Source: Spirosoma oryzicola
Lineage (GTDB): Bacteria; Bacteroidota; Bacteroidia; Cytophagales; Spirosomataceae
NCBI RefSeq assembly: GCF_021233055.1
Contig: NZ_CP089538.1
Coordinates: 3,426,501 to 3,490,500, forward strand
Direction: 5' to 3'
Length of the DNA stretch: 64,000 bases
In this document: piece after piece, positions 9,301 to 17,830 of the stretch
Position numbering within the stretch: the first letter of the stretch is position 1
Layout of the letters: each line of letters opens with the position of its first letter
Notes under the pieces: generated by a model
Database searches by the model: none
Told to the model about the DNA's origin: nothing
The model's input: only the letters and a program-made list of their open reading frames with translations
Made by a program: the position numbers and the translations under genes

Positions 9301-9473
9301 AATGGAAAAACTCGCTGGCCTGGGTGCTGATCGGTGGGCTAAGCAGTTCGATGGTGCTAACCATCTATCTGGTACCGATGATGTATTACCTGGTCGATCG
9401 GCTCCAAGAATGGTTCCAAAACCGTTTCCGTAAAGCGAAGCGAACCGAAGCACTGGCCGAAGCAACTGCGTAA
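6330..9473 (+). CDS. RND-family inner membrane efflux pump
   Basis: At 1047 residues this is the normal length for an HAE1/AcrB-like proton-driven pump. It starts MNFVETIIKRPSFIIVLFAI with the first membrane helix, followed by the porter domain (SYELLPEFSTPVITITTAYP) and twelve expected membrane segments in two halves. The TM4 motif GILVDDSIVVLENIQRHLE carries the paired Asp401 and Asp402 expected for proton relay. The second half shows LIGLVVKNAILIVDFANQQ. It exports small molecules or lipids; specificity is unknown. It completes the tripartite system with the two genes upstream. Confidence 0.96.
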   Translation: MNFVETIIKRPSFIIVLFAILTIGGLFSYRLLSYELLPEFSTPVITITTAYPGAAPSEVETEVSRKIEDAVSGLDNLDDVKSNSFENASVLVVQFKPGTDIDLALQDAQREIDKMVSDLPDDAEQPSLSKISPSDQPIMQLLATSTLPNEVFYQQVDDKYLPVLQQIKGVADITMVGGDKREIRINVDDDKLNYYGLSLLQVTQAINQANLDFPTGKVKSTTENMTLRLAGKFTSLDDIRKLVIVTPPQGSPIRVSDVANVTDGLTEASSISRYNGRDGIGLFIKKQSDANAVEISRLVQEKLTQIEKDNVKDKVKFAIAYDSSVFTLASVEAVTHDLFLAVGLVAVVMLLFLHSFRNAFIVMVSVPASLISAFLFMYVMGYSLNLMTLLALSLVIGILVDDSIVVLENIQRHLEMGKNRWRATLDGVSEIGFAAVAITLVIVVVFVPITLVNSVIADLLRQFSLTVAFATMVSLVVSFTLTPWLTSMLAKLEHLNPKNPFQAFLLWFEKGLTALTSGYHSSLAWVLSHKLAFTGILIAIFVFTGWVMSLEIIGSEFVAQGDQGKFLLTMKLDKSASLQQNNLTARSIENYLRRKPEVQTIFANVGGASTGMNSTGQGETNRTELTIQLADAAERPGHVLTEQYMIDVRKELTQHFPAIEFNSSVVGIVNSGTAPIEIFLSGDDVNQNLAAAQELANRISRTPGANDVNVSVESGNPEVRVDIDREKMAKLGLNIQTVGGTLQNAFAGNDDSKFRDGGEDYEIRVMLDAFDRKDPNDVKNINFFSPSANRAVRLGEFANVTLSNGPSLLERKNRRSSVTVTANTLGTGSGTLTAVIQADLAKNPLPAGVTVSWGGDAKNQSEGFGSLGIAMLAGLMLVYFIMVLLYDSFVYPFVVLFSVPVAVIGALLALALTSSNIGIFAMLGMLMLIGLVVKNAILIVDFANQQKAQGVPFRQAILTAGEERLRPILMTTIAMVIGMVPIATASGAGAEWKNSLAWVLIGGLSSSMVLTIYLVPMMYYLVDRLQEWFQNRFRKAKRTEALAEATA

Positions 9474-9484
9474 TACACCCTTGC

Positions 9485-9532
9485 ATACGGTGTCGGCAGA
9501 AAACCATCATGTGTTTTTTGCCGACACCGTAT
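9485..9532. terminator. Perfect 14-base hairpin between pump and acyl carrier genes
   Basis: ATACGGTGTCGGCA at 9485-9498 is exactly complementary to TGCCGACACCGTAT at 9519-9532, with a 20-base loop that contains six T. It starts 11 bases after the pump stop codon and ends 45 bases before the next gene. There is no T tract after the stem, so it may be a partial terminator or an mRNA-stabilising element that lowers expression of the acyl carrier gene. Confidence 0.55.
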
Positions 9533-9577
9533 CCTTTCCCGAAAAAGCTCTTTTCAACAACGCTCAACTCGTACTTT

Positions 9578-9823
9578 ATGAAACTCAGTCAGATAAACAG
9601 TCGCTTGCAGGAAATTCTTGCCAACATGGGTGTCAACTTTATGGCACTTACCGATCAGGCCGATTTCACGCGGGATCTCGGCCTCGACTCGTTGGATGTT
9701 ACGGACTTGTTGGTTCAGGTCGAAATCACATTTAGTATTCGCATCCCGGATGAAGACTGGTGGAATCTAAAAACCCTCGGTCAATTACGAGAATACCTCA
9801 CTCACGAAGTCATGTTTGATTAG
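9578..9823 (+). CDS. Acyl carrier protein
   Basis: The product has 81 residues and the normal size and charge pattern of a free-standing acyl carrier protein. The phosphopantetheine site is clear: DLGLDSLDVTDLLVQVE, with Ser38 as the attachment residue, followed by IRIPDEDWWNLKTLGQLREYL of helix III. The ATG at 9578 follows no strong ribosome site; an earlier start at 9509 would overlap the hairpin and is rejected. No fatty acid synthesis gene is adjacent; instead it follows the RND pump on the same strand. Its partner enzymes are not identifiable here, and it is unlikely to be the main housekeeping ACP, which usually lies beside fabF. Confidence 0.88.
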   Translation: MKLSQINSRLQEILANMGVNFMALTDQADFTRDLGLDSLDVTDLLVQVEITFSIRIPDEDWWNLKTLGQLREYLTHEVMFD

Positions 9824-10229
9824 TCGCTCTGACAGGCTTATTCCTTGTTTTCATCGATATCGTCTGGAAAACCGCTCAAACTCGTCCATTAACCGTGATT
9901 AGACAAAGTGTCCTGCTTTGTTTACTGGCTCAATCCGACTTTAGCCGATCCGTAAACTCCGTTGGCATCCGTTGCGGAGTCGAAAGGTTACCTCGCGCTC
10001 ACGCAAACGCCCGGAAATTTGATTTGTTTAGTCAGTTATAGTCAGCATTACCAATTCCATCTGACTTGGCTGAAACAACTACCCCACTAGATCCATCGGC
10101 AATTCCACGAAAGAAAGTCCATAAATCATGCGATACCTAATTCATCTTTCTCCGTCTTAAAACAGCATTCAGTCCAGCACGAATGCGACATCTGACATAA
10201 GATACATTCGCTAGCTAAGTAATCAGGAA
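9824..10229. other. Gap without a recognisable gene
   Basis: About 400 bases with no open frame of note and no tRNA-like fold. The only structure seen is a weak hairpin (ACTCCG and CGGAGT arms) near 9955-9985. Confidence 0.5.
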
Positions 10230-10487
10230 ATGACTATTCGCATGATTGTTGATAAGGACGAGTTAAATTTCAACGGCTCGTTTTCGTTAACCAAAAAAAC
10301 GCTTACTCTTCATCAAGTAACGGCCCTTGAATCAAAACTCTTTTTGCTAGAACACTGCTTTCGTCGGGCCGAATCGGAGAATTCCTATTCAATCAATCTG
10401 AAAGAAGTCAAGAACTTGCATATTAATCCGGTTAGCCTGAATCCCATCGATGAAGGCAATATCGCTGCTCAGGCAATCCTCGCGTAG
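10230..10487 (+). CDS. Small hypothetical protein
   Basis: An 85-residue frame beginning MTIRMIVDKDELNFNGSFSL, with no signal peptide, membrane segment or motif I recognise. An AGGAA run just before the ATG could serve as ribosome site. Composition is ordinary for a protein, with several Leu/Val and charged residues, and the gene sits tail to tail with the large sensor kinase. It may be real, but without homologues this cannot be shown. Confidence 0.4.
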   Translation: MTIRMIVDKDELNFNGSFSLTKKTLTLHQVTALESKLFLLEHCFRRAESENSYSINLKEVKNLHINPVSLNPIDEGNIAAQAILA

Positions 10488-10533
10488 CTACCGAGCAGAG
10501 CCAGGACCGGACGCTATCAGTATCCTGCCAAGT

Positions 10534-13500
10534 TTACCATAGCATGGGAAAGTAGACCTGAAATGTGGTACCTTGTTTCGGTGTACTGACAGCAGTAATG
10601 GCTCCCCCGTGATTGATTGCCACTTTTTCGCAGATGGCCAATCCGATTCCCGTTCCTGGATATTGGCTTTTGCTGTGCAGTCGTTGGAAAACCTGAAAAA
10701 TGCGATCCAGATACTTCTCATCAAAACCAATTCCATTGTCAGCAACATCGATGCGGGTGTAAGCGGACGCCATCCGAGTCGGTCTTGCCAACGAAGACAT
10801 TTCCAGAGCGGATACCGTTTGAGCGCTGATCTGAATGTGGGGCGTCCGATCAACCTGGCGAAACTTAAGCGCGTTGCTCACTAAGTTCTGAAACAGCTGG
10901 CCTAGTTGCGATTTGTCGCCCATGATCGTTGGTAATGGCCCGACTTCTATGACGGCCCCTGTTTCCTGGATGGTCAGCTCTAAATCCGTCAGCACCATTT
11001 TAAGCACGCTGTTCAACGATACCGGCGCAGAGGCATCCTGGCGAGTCGAAATCCGGGAAAAGGCAAGCAGATCTTTGATGAGCAGCGACATTCGATTAGC
11101 CCCGAACTGCATCCGTTCCAGGTAAGCAGTCCCATCACCGAGTTGATCCGTGTATTTATTTTTCAGCAAATCCCCGAAAGACTGGATTTTTCGTAAAGGC
11201 TCCTGCAAGTCATGCGAAGCAATGTAGGCGAACTGTTGCAGGTTGTCATTAGAGCGCTGCAAATCCTGGATAGACGCCTGTAATTGCTCGGTGCGCTGCT
11301 GAACCTGCTGGTCTAGTTCAGCCGACAACTGACGATACCGCTGTTCGCTGGCTTCCAGTGCCCGGCTTGCCCGAATCAGATCGGTTACTTCGGTGCACAC
11401 TTCCAGCACGCCTGCGATGGTATCCCCTTCGTAATAAGGAGCGAATGTAATGTTGAAATACCCCGTTTCCAGCTGTCCATCTCGTGTTACGGGTACCTCT
11501 ACAGCCCAGCCGTAAGTAGATTTCCCGGTTTTATATACCTCACGAAACTGGTCGGCCACCGACTGTCCATCCAGTTCAGGCAGAGCCGTAAGTAAGGGTT
11601 GGCCCACAATGTCCGTATCCCGATCCAGCAACGCGAGCATGGCCTGATTGATCAACTCAATTACGAGTTGATCCCCTTTCACAAGCATCATAGCGACTGG
11701 AGCCTGCTGCACCAGACTGCTCAGGCGGTTTTCAGCCTGCCGACGCGACTGCGAAATCGCGACCTGCGCCCGAATCTTTGTTAATAGTTCTTTGGCCGAA
11801 AAGGGTTTTACCAAATAATCGTCAGCACCTGCTTCGAGTCCGTCGATTCTGGCTTCCTGTCCGGCCCGCGCCGACAGGAAAACCAAAGGAATATGTGTCG
11901 TAGCGGGGTTGTCTTTGATCCGGCTCAGCAATTCTTTGCCATCCATCACCGGCATCATAATGTCACTCAGAATCAACTGCGGCACATAATTCGTCAGCTG
12001 CGCCAGTGCGTCGGCCCCGTTGACCGCCGTCCGAACGGTGAAATAAGGAGTAAGCAGGCGTACCAGATAAGCCCGCATGTCCGCATTATCGTCAACGACC
12101 AAAATCCGTATAGACTTATCTACCTCTTCGTCCTCGGCTGGCAATTCCGATTGCGATACGGGTGATTCTGTGCTGGTCATCATGGTACTGGCCTCCTGAA
12201 TAAAACTATCGGCCAGTTTGGTCAACCCTTTTTGGTGCTTTTCTTCAATGATCTGACTGGGAAGCAGATGGGTTTTTCCTAAGGGAATACGTACGGTGAA
12301 TGTACTTCCCTTGCCCTCTGCACTATTTACCGAGATTACGCCGTGGTGCAGACGGACCAACTCGCTAACCAACGAGAGGCCAATACCGGTGCCCTCGTGC
12401 GTCCGACCACCCGCATTTTCTACCCGGTGAAACCGTTCGAACATGTGCGGAATTTCGCGCTCAGGAATGCCGACTCCGGTGTCGATAACAGTCAGTACAA
12501 CGGTGTCCTGTTCCTGTCTCAGTTGAATTGTTATCGCCCCTTGCAAGGTGTACTTAAACGCGTTTGAAAGCAGGTTGAGTACAATTTTTTCCCACATTTC
12601 CGCATCAACATACGCGACGGACGTGAGAGGCTGACAGTCGACTACAAAGCTCAGACCCGCTTTTTCAATGAGGGAACGGAAACTACTGGCCAGGTCCGTA
12701 GTCAGACCGACCAGATCGAGGGGGCGATAGCTGGCTTTTACGCGTCCTGCTTCAATCCGACTGAAATCCAGCAGGTTATTCACAAGCTTGAGCAGACGAA
12801 GCGCGTTCCGGTGCGTTGATTCAACCGGTTCTTTGTAGGCGGATGCCTGGAACGATGCATCCTGCAAAAGCTCCTCCAGCGGACCAAGAATCAGCGTTAA
12901 TGGCGTCCGAAACTCGTGACTGATATTGCTAAAGAAAGCCGTTTTCGCCTGATCGATAGCAGCGAGTGCCTCGGCCCTTTTTTGTTCTTCCTGATAGGCA
13001 TATACGTTCGAAAACGCCGTATTGATCGTATTACCCAGCAGTTCATAAAAGTTCAAATAGTCGATATCGAGCTCCCGTCGTGGACTAACCCCAGCGATCA
13101 GAAAACCGAACGGCTCGGCCTTATTTGAAATGTAAATGGGTAAGACAACCGCAGTATGAGTGGGTTCCGGGTAAGGACCTCCCTCTAAAACGCCTAAACT
13201 GTTATTCAGCTCATTGATAATAAGCGTCTTGGGCCATTCAGCTATCCAGTTTGTAGCCGCAACATCGAGTTGTTGGGACGTGGGGGCACTCGACAAGCCC
13301 GCTGCCTGAACAAGCGTTCCTACCGTTCCTCCGTTCTGAAACTCGTAGAATAACAGGAAAGGTAAGTCGAGAGCTGCGTCTGACTGCGTAGCTGTTATAT
13401 TACTATAGATCTCCTCATTGGTTTTTACCTGCCCGGTTGCCGCAGCAATGTCACGTAAAGCCTGCGTCCGACGAGCGCTAAGCATCTTGTCGGTCGTTTC

Positions 13501-13959
13501 GGTAATCGGGTGGAAAATCCCTCCTACTTCCCCGGATTCATCGCGAATCGGAGCGAACGAGAAGGTCATGAAGGCTTCTTCGAGATAGCCATTCCGATCC
13601 AAAAACATCCGCTGGTCTTTGATGTAGGTTCCTTCTCCCTGCTGCCCACGGGTGAATGCATCGCCAACGACGGGCAAAGCTGTTTCCCAACAGATACGGA
13701 AGTTCTGCCCCATCGATTCCGGATGTTTGGCCCCACAAATCGGACGGTAGCTATCGTTGTAAATCTGGATCGTTTCGGGACCCCAGGCAATAAGGATGGG
13801 GAATGTTGAGGAAAGACACAAGCTAACGGAAGTACGTAGGCTTTGTGGCCAGGAAGAAACGGGTCCCAGGGGTGTTTGCGACCAGTCCATTGAACGGATC
13901 AACTTTCCCATTTCACCGCCACCGCCTAGAAACTGCTCCGTTGATTCGGTCTTATTCAC
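10534..13959 (-). CDS. Hybrid sensor histidine kinase with two kinase modules
   Basis: The product has 1141 residues and seems soluble, with no membrane helix. Order of domains: a PAS-like input (MDWSQTPLGPVSSWPQSLR near the start), a GAF-like region (about 170-320), a first HisKA/HATPase module (ISHEFRTPLTLIL, His348), a receiver (LVVDDNADMRAYL; LSDIMMPVMDG with Asp666; KPF), a PAS domain (about 770-890), then a second HisKA/HATPase module (ASHDLQEPLRKIQ, His916; GTGIGLAICEKVA near the end). There is no DNA-binding output domain, so the signal must pass to an unknown partner. The start is a GTG at 13957-13959; a later ATG would cut into the PAS domain. The signal sensed is not evident. Confidence 0.93.
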   Translation of the reverse strand: MNKTESTEQFLGGGGEMGKLIRSMDWSQTPLGPVSSWPQSLRTSVSLCLSSTFPILIAWGPETIQIYNDSYRPICGAKHPESMGQNFRICWETALPVVGDAFTRGQQGEGTYIKDQRMFLDRNGYLEEAFMTFSFAPIRDESGEVGGIFHPITETTDKMLSARRTQALRDIAAATGQVKTNEEIYSNITATQSDAALDLPFLLFYEFQNGGTVGTLVQAAGLSSAPTSQQLDVAATNWIAEWPKTLIINELNNSLGVLEGGPYPEPTHTAVVLPIYISNKAEPFGFLIAGVSPRRELDIDYLNFYELLGNTINTAFSNVYAYQEEQKRAEALAAIDQAKTAFFSNISHEFRTPLTLILGPLEELLQDASFQASAYKEPVESTHRNALRLLKLVNNLLDFSRIEAGRVKASYRPLDLVGLTTDLASSFRSLIEKAGLSFVVDCQPLTSVAYVDAEMWEKIVLNLLSNAFKYTLQGAITIQLRQEQDTVVLTVIDTGVGIPEREIPHMFERFHRVENAGGRTHEGTGIGLSLVSELVRLHHGVISVNSAEGKGSTFTVRIPLGKTHLLPSQIIEEKHQKGLTKLADSFIQEASTMMTSTESPVSQSELPAEDEEVDKSIRILVVDDNADMRAYLVRLLTPYFTVRTAVNGADALAQLTNYVPQLILSDIMMPVMDGKELLSRIKDNPATTHIPLVFLSARAGQEARIDGLEAGADDYLVKPFSAKELLTKIRAQVAISQSRRQAENRLSSLVQQAPVAMMLVKGDQLVIELINQAMLALLDRDTDIVGQPLLTALPELDGQSVADQFREVYKTGKSTYGWAVEVPVTRDGQLETGYFNITFAPYYEGDTIAGVLEVCTEVTDLIRASRALEASEQRYRQLSAELDQQVQQRTEQLQASIQDLQRSNDNLQQFAYIASHDLQEPLRKIQSFGDLLKNKYTDQLGDGTAYLERMQFGANRMSLLIKDLLAFSRISTRQDASAPVSLNSVLKMVLTDLELTIQETGAVIEVGPLPTIMGDKSQLGQLFQNLVSNALKFRQVDRTPHIQISAQTVSALEMSSLARPTRMASAYTRIDVADNGIGFDEKYLDRIFQVFQRLHSKSQYPGTGIGLAICEKVAINHGGAITAVSTPKQGTTFQVYFPMLW

Positions 13960-14175
13960 TGTCGGTTTTCTAGTATTTGCTCGTAGTATGTCGATAATTC
14001 ATTTTATACAGGTTGGTCTAATACGCTAGTTTGATCCGATCGATCCTAGGCTATACGAAGTAACACAATACCGTTGCGCGCCTTACAAGCAAGTAAATAA
14101 ACAAGTATAAAGGGCTTAAAAGTACTACTTTATGCGGACAATACGTACTCGCTTCACTTGTCAACACCCCGCTCA

Positions 14176-14204
14176 GTCAGGATACCGATTGACGATATCC
14201 TGAC
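14176..14204 (-). terminator. Hairpin downstream of the haloperoxidase-like gene
   Basis: GTCAGGATA and TATCCTGAC form a 9-base perfect stem with an 11-base loop, 40 bases after the stop codon of the minus-strand gene ending at 14244. Confidence 0.5.
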
Positions 14205-14243
14205 ACAAGTGTAAAGCACTGTTGCTCAATTACAACTAAAATT

Positions 14244-15638
14244 CTACTTTTTCCAGGCCAACTGATTCACTTTTCGGCCAATAGAATAGCCCATCCGCAA
14301 CCCTTCTTCGCAGTCCATACGATAGTGTACGCCCAGAAGCACGCGCGAGTAAGCATTTTCCTGAGCCATTTCGTAAAAGCTGTTGTAGCTTCGTGGCGTC
14401 CCGTTAAATTCGGTACGTCCCTCGTGACAATGATCAGTCATAGCGTAGGTAGCGCCGTATATGTCCGTTAAAACTTCGGCAGCTACGGCCCCAAAGCACG
14501 AATGGCCGGAAGGGTAAGCCGGAAACGGTGGCGTAATACCTTCCAGAATCGTGATCGGATTATTTAATCGGGTTCGCCAGGTCGGATCAATCGTCCGGCG
14601 GATATAAGTAATAGGCCGTTCGATATTGTATACGTATTTCGAATTCCAGCAGGCTACCCCAATATCGCTAAGACCGATCCCTACTTTAGCGTACGTATAC
14701 ACAGCTTTTTCTAAAGACGCCCGTTCCTCACGCACAACCTGCTGCGCAATGGCCAGCCAGCGCCCGGCCGGTTCAAACGTCAGCTTATAAATGTCGTCAC
14801 TCCAAAACTCGCCAATCCACTGCTGTTCCTTGGACAGGGGCGTTGTGGCCGAATAGATTTCGAGTCCCTGGGCAAATAAAGTCGAGGTTACGTTGGTACT
14901 GTACGCCAATGGAGGCTTCGCCAGTTTGTCAGCATCACTCGCAACAAACGTTCTTACTTTACCCCAGTAAGGCAATAAAGCCCGGCTGTAATCAGGAGCC
15001 GTGGGAAGCCATTTGCCAACACCTGCCGGGGGAACATAATCGCTAGGCTGATTGCGTAGATAAGCTGCATCGCCCGCAACATCGGTTTTAGCATAAGCAA
15101 GTACCGCTGTCGCTACAGCCTGACCGAATTGCTTTGACCGGTCAAGTTCGTCGGGAGTACCAACGGCATTCGTCAGCAGGCTTTTGTACAGATTCTCTAT
15201 CTTTGCTTTGTCGACATCGGTAATATGGGGAAAGAACCCTTTCATCGTCAGATAGTAAACTTCATTCAACGCTATATCCCACCGGTACGATTTTCCTGCG
15301 TCAATTGTAGGTACCGACAAACCAGGAAGTTTGGTGGCTATAGACTGATAGGTAGCCGACGCGGGAACGATGGTTTCGTAAGCCGCCAGACCGATATAAC
15401 CCAAGGTTCGAGCCGCAACGGGTGGCCGATAGCCAGGCGCATACTGCTCAATTTTTAAGAATAAATCCATCCACTGAAGGGCTACCGACGCATCGACTGT
15501 TGACGCATCAGCGCTGGGCTTTATCACCTCATTACGGGGTTGACAAGCCCAGAGCAAGCCACCCAAAACAACACCAACTACATAGCCGATGTACCTTTTG
15601 GCGTACCGGTTCAGAAAACGGCCATAAAAATTACTCAT
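14244..15638 (-). CDS. Vanadium-dependent haloperoxidase / PAP2-type phosphatase-like protein
   Basis: The product has 464 residues. The complete signature of the vanadate-binding/PAP2 superfamily is present: KYVYNIERP (K-x6-RP), then YPSGHS (PSGH), then SRVLLGVHYRMD (SR-x5-H-x3-D). The spacing of the last two is compatible with vanadium haloperoxidases. The N-terminus has a hydrophobic stretch ending LLWACQ, a plausible lipobox, so the enzyme is probably membrane anchored and faces the periplasm. Whether it halogenates or dephosphorylates cannot be decided from sequence, because the two activities share this site. It appears to be monocistronic. Confidence 0.88.
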   Translation of the reverse strand: MSNFYGRFLNRYAKRYIGYVVGVVLGGLLWACQPRNEVIKPSADASTVDASVALQWMDLFLKIEQYAPGYRPPVAARTLGYIGLAAYETIVPASATYQSIATKLPGLSVPTIDAGKSYRWDIALNEVYYLTMKGFFPHITDVDKAKIENLYKSLLTNAVGTPDELDRSKQFGQAVATAVLAYAKTDVAGDAAYLRNQPSDYVPPAGVGKWLPTAPDYSRALLPYWGKVRTFVASDADKLAKPPLAYSTNVTSTLFAQGLEIYSATTPLSKEQQWIGEFWSDDIYKLTFEPAGRWLAIAQQVVREERASLEKAVYTYAKVGIGLSDIGVACWNSKYVYNIERPITYIRRTIDPTWRTRLNNPITILEGITPPFPAYPSGHSCFGAVAAEVLTDIYGATYAMTDHCHEGRTEFNGTPRSYNSFYEMAQENAYSRVLLGVHYRMDCEEGLRMGYSIGRKVNQLAWKK

Positions 15639-15819
15639 ACGGTTTTAGTAAATACAAGTTCGATGGTTTGACTTTTACGCACATATAGACTGCCTGCCAA
15701 CGAGTTTAACTCGTGAAACACAGCCCCATTACGTCAAACAGCAAAGCCACAGTAGACAATCTGTTTCTACCTACTGAAGCAGTAGCCAGCCAGTTGACGA
15801 AAAACCACAAGAAGTTTGA

Positions 15820-16374
15820 TCAGATTACCCGCTCGGGAGGGAGCGAATAGGTTGGCTCAGAGCGAGTCGAGTACATAAAGGGGGCAATGGAAATTGCCGT
15901 AGATTCCCGCCAGGAGAAGTTCAAAAAATAGAGTACAATGCGGGAACCCGGAGAATATTCCTTAAGCAACAACTTGAGTAACTGACTGGCCTTACGGTTC
16001 GTTTCTGGTCCAGTCGATAAATGCGGATTCAGAAATGTCAGTAGATCATCCTGCCAGAACGAATGATTATCCGATTCTAATCCAGCAATGTACAGCGTAT
16101 CATTGTTTAACGCTAAGCTGACAACAGCGTAGTATTGCCCGTGGTGAGTAAACCCCTGCTGGGTAATGCGAGTAAGTACGGTCTGATCCGTTGAATCTGA
16201 CAAGGGTACGTAAAACTCGACAAGGCTGTCTACCGACCGATAAACCGACAAGCGTTTCGATAAGTCATTCTCTTGCTGCTTCCACGTCCCAACAGACGTG
16301 ACGACATAAGCCAACACGTGCCAGAGCAGCAAAATAAAAAGACTTATCGAAACTACTTTTCTCACGCGCTGCAA
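15820..16374 (-). CDS. Membrane-anchored protein of unknown function
   Basis: A frame of 184 residues with one N-terminal hydrophobic helix (ISLFILLLWHVLAYVVTSVG) followed by a polar domain rich in Ser, Thr and Leu. I do not recognise the family. No ATG is available near the start: the frame opens with TTG at 16372-16374, or GTG three codons later. It is followed by no obvious terminator and lies between two envelope-related genes, so a cell envelope location is likely. The long uninterrupted frame with a signal-anchor pattern supports a real gene. Confidence 0.65.
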   Translation of the reverse strand: MQRVRKVVSISLFILLLWHVLAYVVTSVGTWKQQENDLSKRLSVYRSVDSLVEFYVPLSDSTDQTVLTRITQQGFTHHGQYYAVVSLALNNDTLYIAGLESDNHSFWQDDLLTFLNPHLSTGPETNRKASQLLKLLLKEYSPGSRIVLYFLNFSWRESTAISIAPFMYSTRSEPTYSLPPERVI

Positions 16375-16483
16375 TTGTCACCGATTATACATTCATAGGC
16401 ACACAAGAGCCGCAACAAAATCGATGCCATTTGCTAGCTGGATACCTGCTGCTTTTTTACAGAAGCGCATCCACTGAGTTCAT

Positions 16484-17695
16484 TTATTTGCCTAACTCGT
16501 ACACATCGTTGTAAAAACGCAGTTTCCCAGCCGCATCGACGTCAGCAATATTGTAAGTGATAAAAACGGGAAAGCGCTTGGGAATCGAGAGCGTCTGCGG
16601 CTTCTGATCGATCAGGCAACGGTTCATAAAACCAGCATCGAACGTTTCTTTACCGAGTACGAAGTTGGCCAATTCAACCGGTTTTTGTACCCGCACGCAG
16701 CCATGACTGCGCCAGCGGTCGTTGGTGACGGTAAAAATATCGCGGCCATTGGTATCGTGCAGGTAAATGGCTAATGGATTTTCCAGATCAAACTTAATCA
16801 GCCCCAGCGCGTTGTCACAGCCGGATGCCTGCCGGATACGATACGGGAAGTTCGTCTCGGAAAGGCTTTCCCAGTCCACCTCTTCAGGATCTACCACGCG
16901 GTTTCGGCTGTCGAGCACTTCCAGGTTTTGATTATACAGAAACGCTACATCTTTCTGAATCTTCGGCAGCATTTCTTTGGTGACAATGCTCTTTGGCACG
17001 TTCCAGTAAGGGTACGCCACGATATCCTTGATGTAGGTTGTCATGCACGGCGTGCGTTTGTCTTTTTTACCGGCAACCACCTTCATCGGTACAAACCGTT
17101 TTCCGCTCTGATCAAACACGTTTAACTCGCCAGCGGGTATATTTACAACCACAAACCGTTCGGGTTCAAAGCGGTTAATGTAGCGGTAAAAGTTCAGCGT
17201 CTGGCGGATCAACCGAAGCGAATCGGCAACCGCCGGATTTGTTTTGGCCAGATTACGCAACCGGTTATAATGACCTACTAACTGGTTGTAGGGAGCGAAG
17301 GACGTATTCCCCAACAATGATCGGAAAAATACGGTATCAGCTTTCCCAACCCACGACGAATCAATTGCTTCGGGAAGTCCGCTGAAAACGACCCGCGATG
17401 GTTTTTTCCCGTATCGAACTTCCATCATCAGTTGCGCGATCTTATCAGCAACCTCTTCTCGGGTAACCGACGGCGTAATTGCGTAGCGGCTCGTGTCAAT
17501 CCCTACCGAATCGGCATATCGACAAATCTGATGAAGATTTTGCTTCGCCAAGCTCAGGTTGCGGATAGCCTGTTCACGATTGTTTGTTTCTTCACGCTTG
17601 CCCTTTTGCCAGGAGATCACCTCACGACCGACAAAAAACAAGACCACTAATCCGGCCAATACGGCCACGCCAATCCAAATTTTACGTGTATCCAT
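16484..17695 (-). CDS. L,D-transpeptidase (YkuD domain)
   Basis: This protein of 403 residues should cross-link or modify peptidoglycan in the periplasm. It has an N-terminal membrane helix (IWIGVAVLAGLVVLFFVG) and then the YkuD catalytic domain: VVNIPAGELNVFD at its start, a catalytic His in IYLHDTNGRDIF and the nucleophile Cys333 in WRSHGCVRVQ. The long N-terminal part before the catalytic domain is as in WfsA/YcbB-like enzymes of Gram-negative bacteria. The leader region upstream contains three copies of an 8-base inverted repeat that could form alternative hairpins. Confidence 0.94.
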   Translation of the reverse strand: MDTRKIWIGVAVLAGLVVLFFVGREVISWQKGKREETNNREQAIRNLSLAKQNLHQICRYADSVGIDTSRYAITPSVTREEVADKIAQLMMEVRYGKKPSRVVFSGLPEAIDSSWVGKADTVFFRSLLGNTSFAPYNQLVGHYNRLRNLAKTNPAVADSLRLIRQTLNFYRYINRFEPERFVVVNIPAGELNVFDQSGKRFVPMKVVAGKKDKRTPCMTTYIKDIVAYPYWNVPKSIVTKEMLPKIQKDVAFLYNQNLEVLDSRNRVVDPEEVDWESLSETNFPYRIRQASGCDNALGLIKFDLENPLAIYLHDTNGRDIFTVTNDRWRSHGCVRVQKPVELANFVLGKETFDAGFMNRCLIDQKPQTLSIPKRFPVFITYNIADVDAAGKLRFYNDVYELGK

Positions 17696-17747
17696 TTTCG
17701 TTGAGTGTAGCTTTCTTTAAAAACTCGAAAACGTCCCTTTAGGTTAT

Positions 17748-17806
17748 CGAGGGCGTTTGTTCGTTAACATAGAAAACGCCCTCGCCAGAGTATCTGATGA
17801 GGGCGT
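17748..17806. terminator. Triple inverted repeat with two alternative hairpins
   Basis: GAGGGCGT occurs at 17749-17756 and 17799-17806, and its complement ACGCCCTC lies between them at 17776-17783. The middle copy can pair with either side: CGAGGGCGTTT with AAACGCCCTCG (11 bases, loop of 15), or 8 bases with the other copy. The site lies after the small acidic gene and 53 bases before the L,D-transpeptidase, both on the minus strand, so it is a terminator or attenuator. Confidence 0.6.
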
Positions 17807-17830
17807 CCTACATTTCGTTAATCCTATTCG

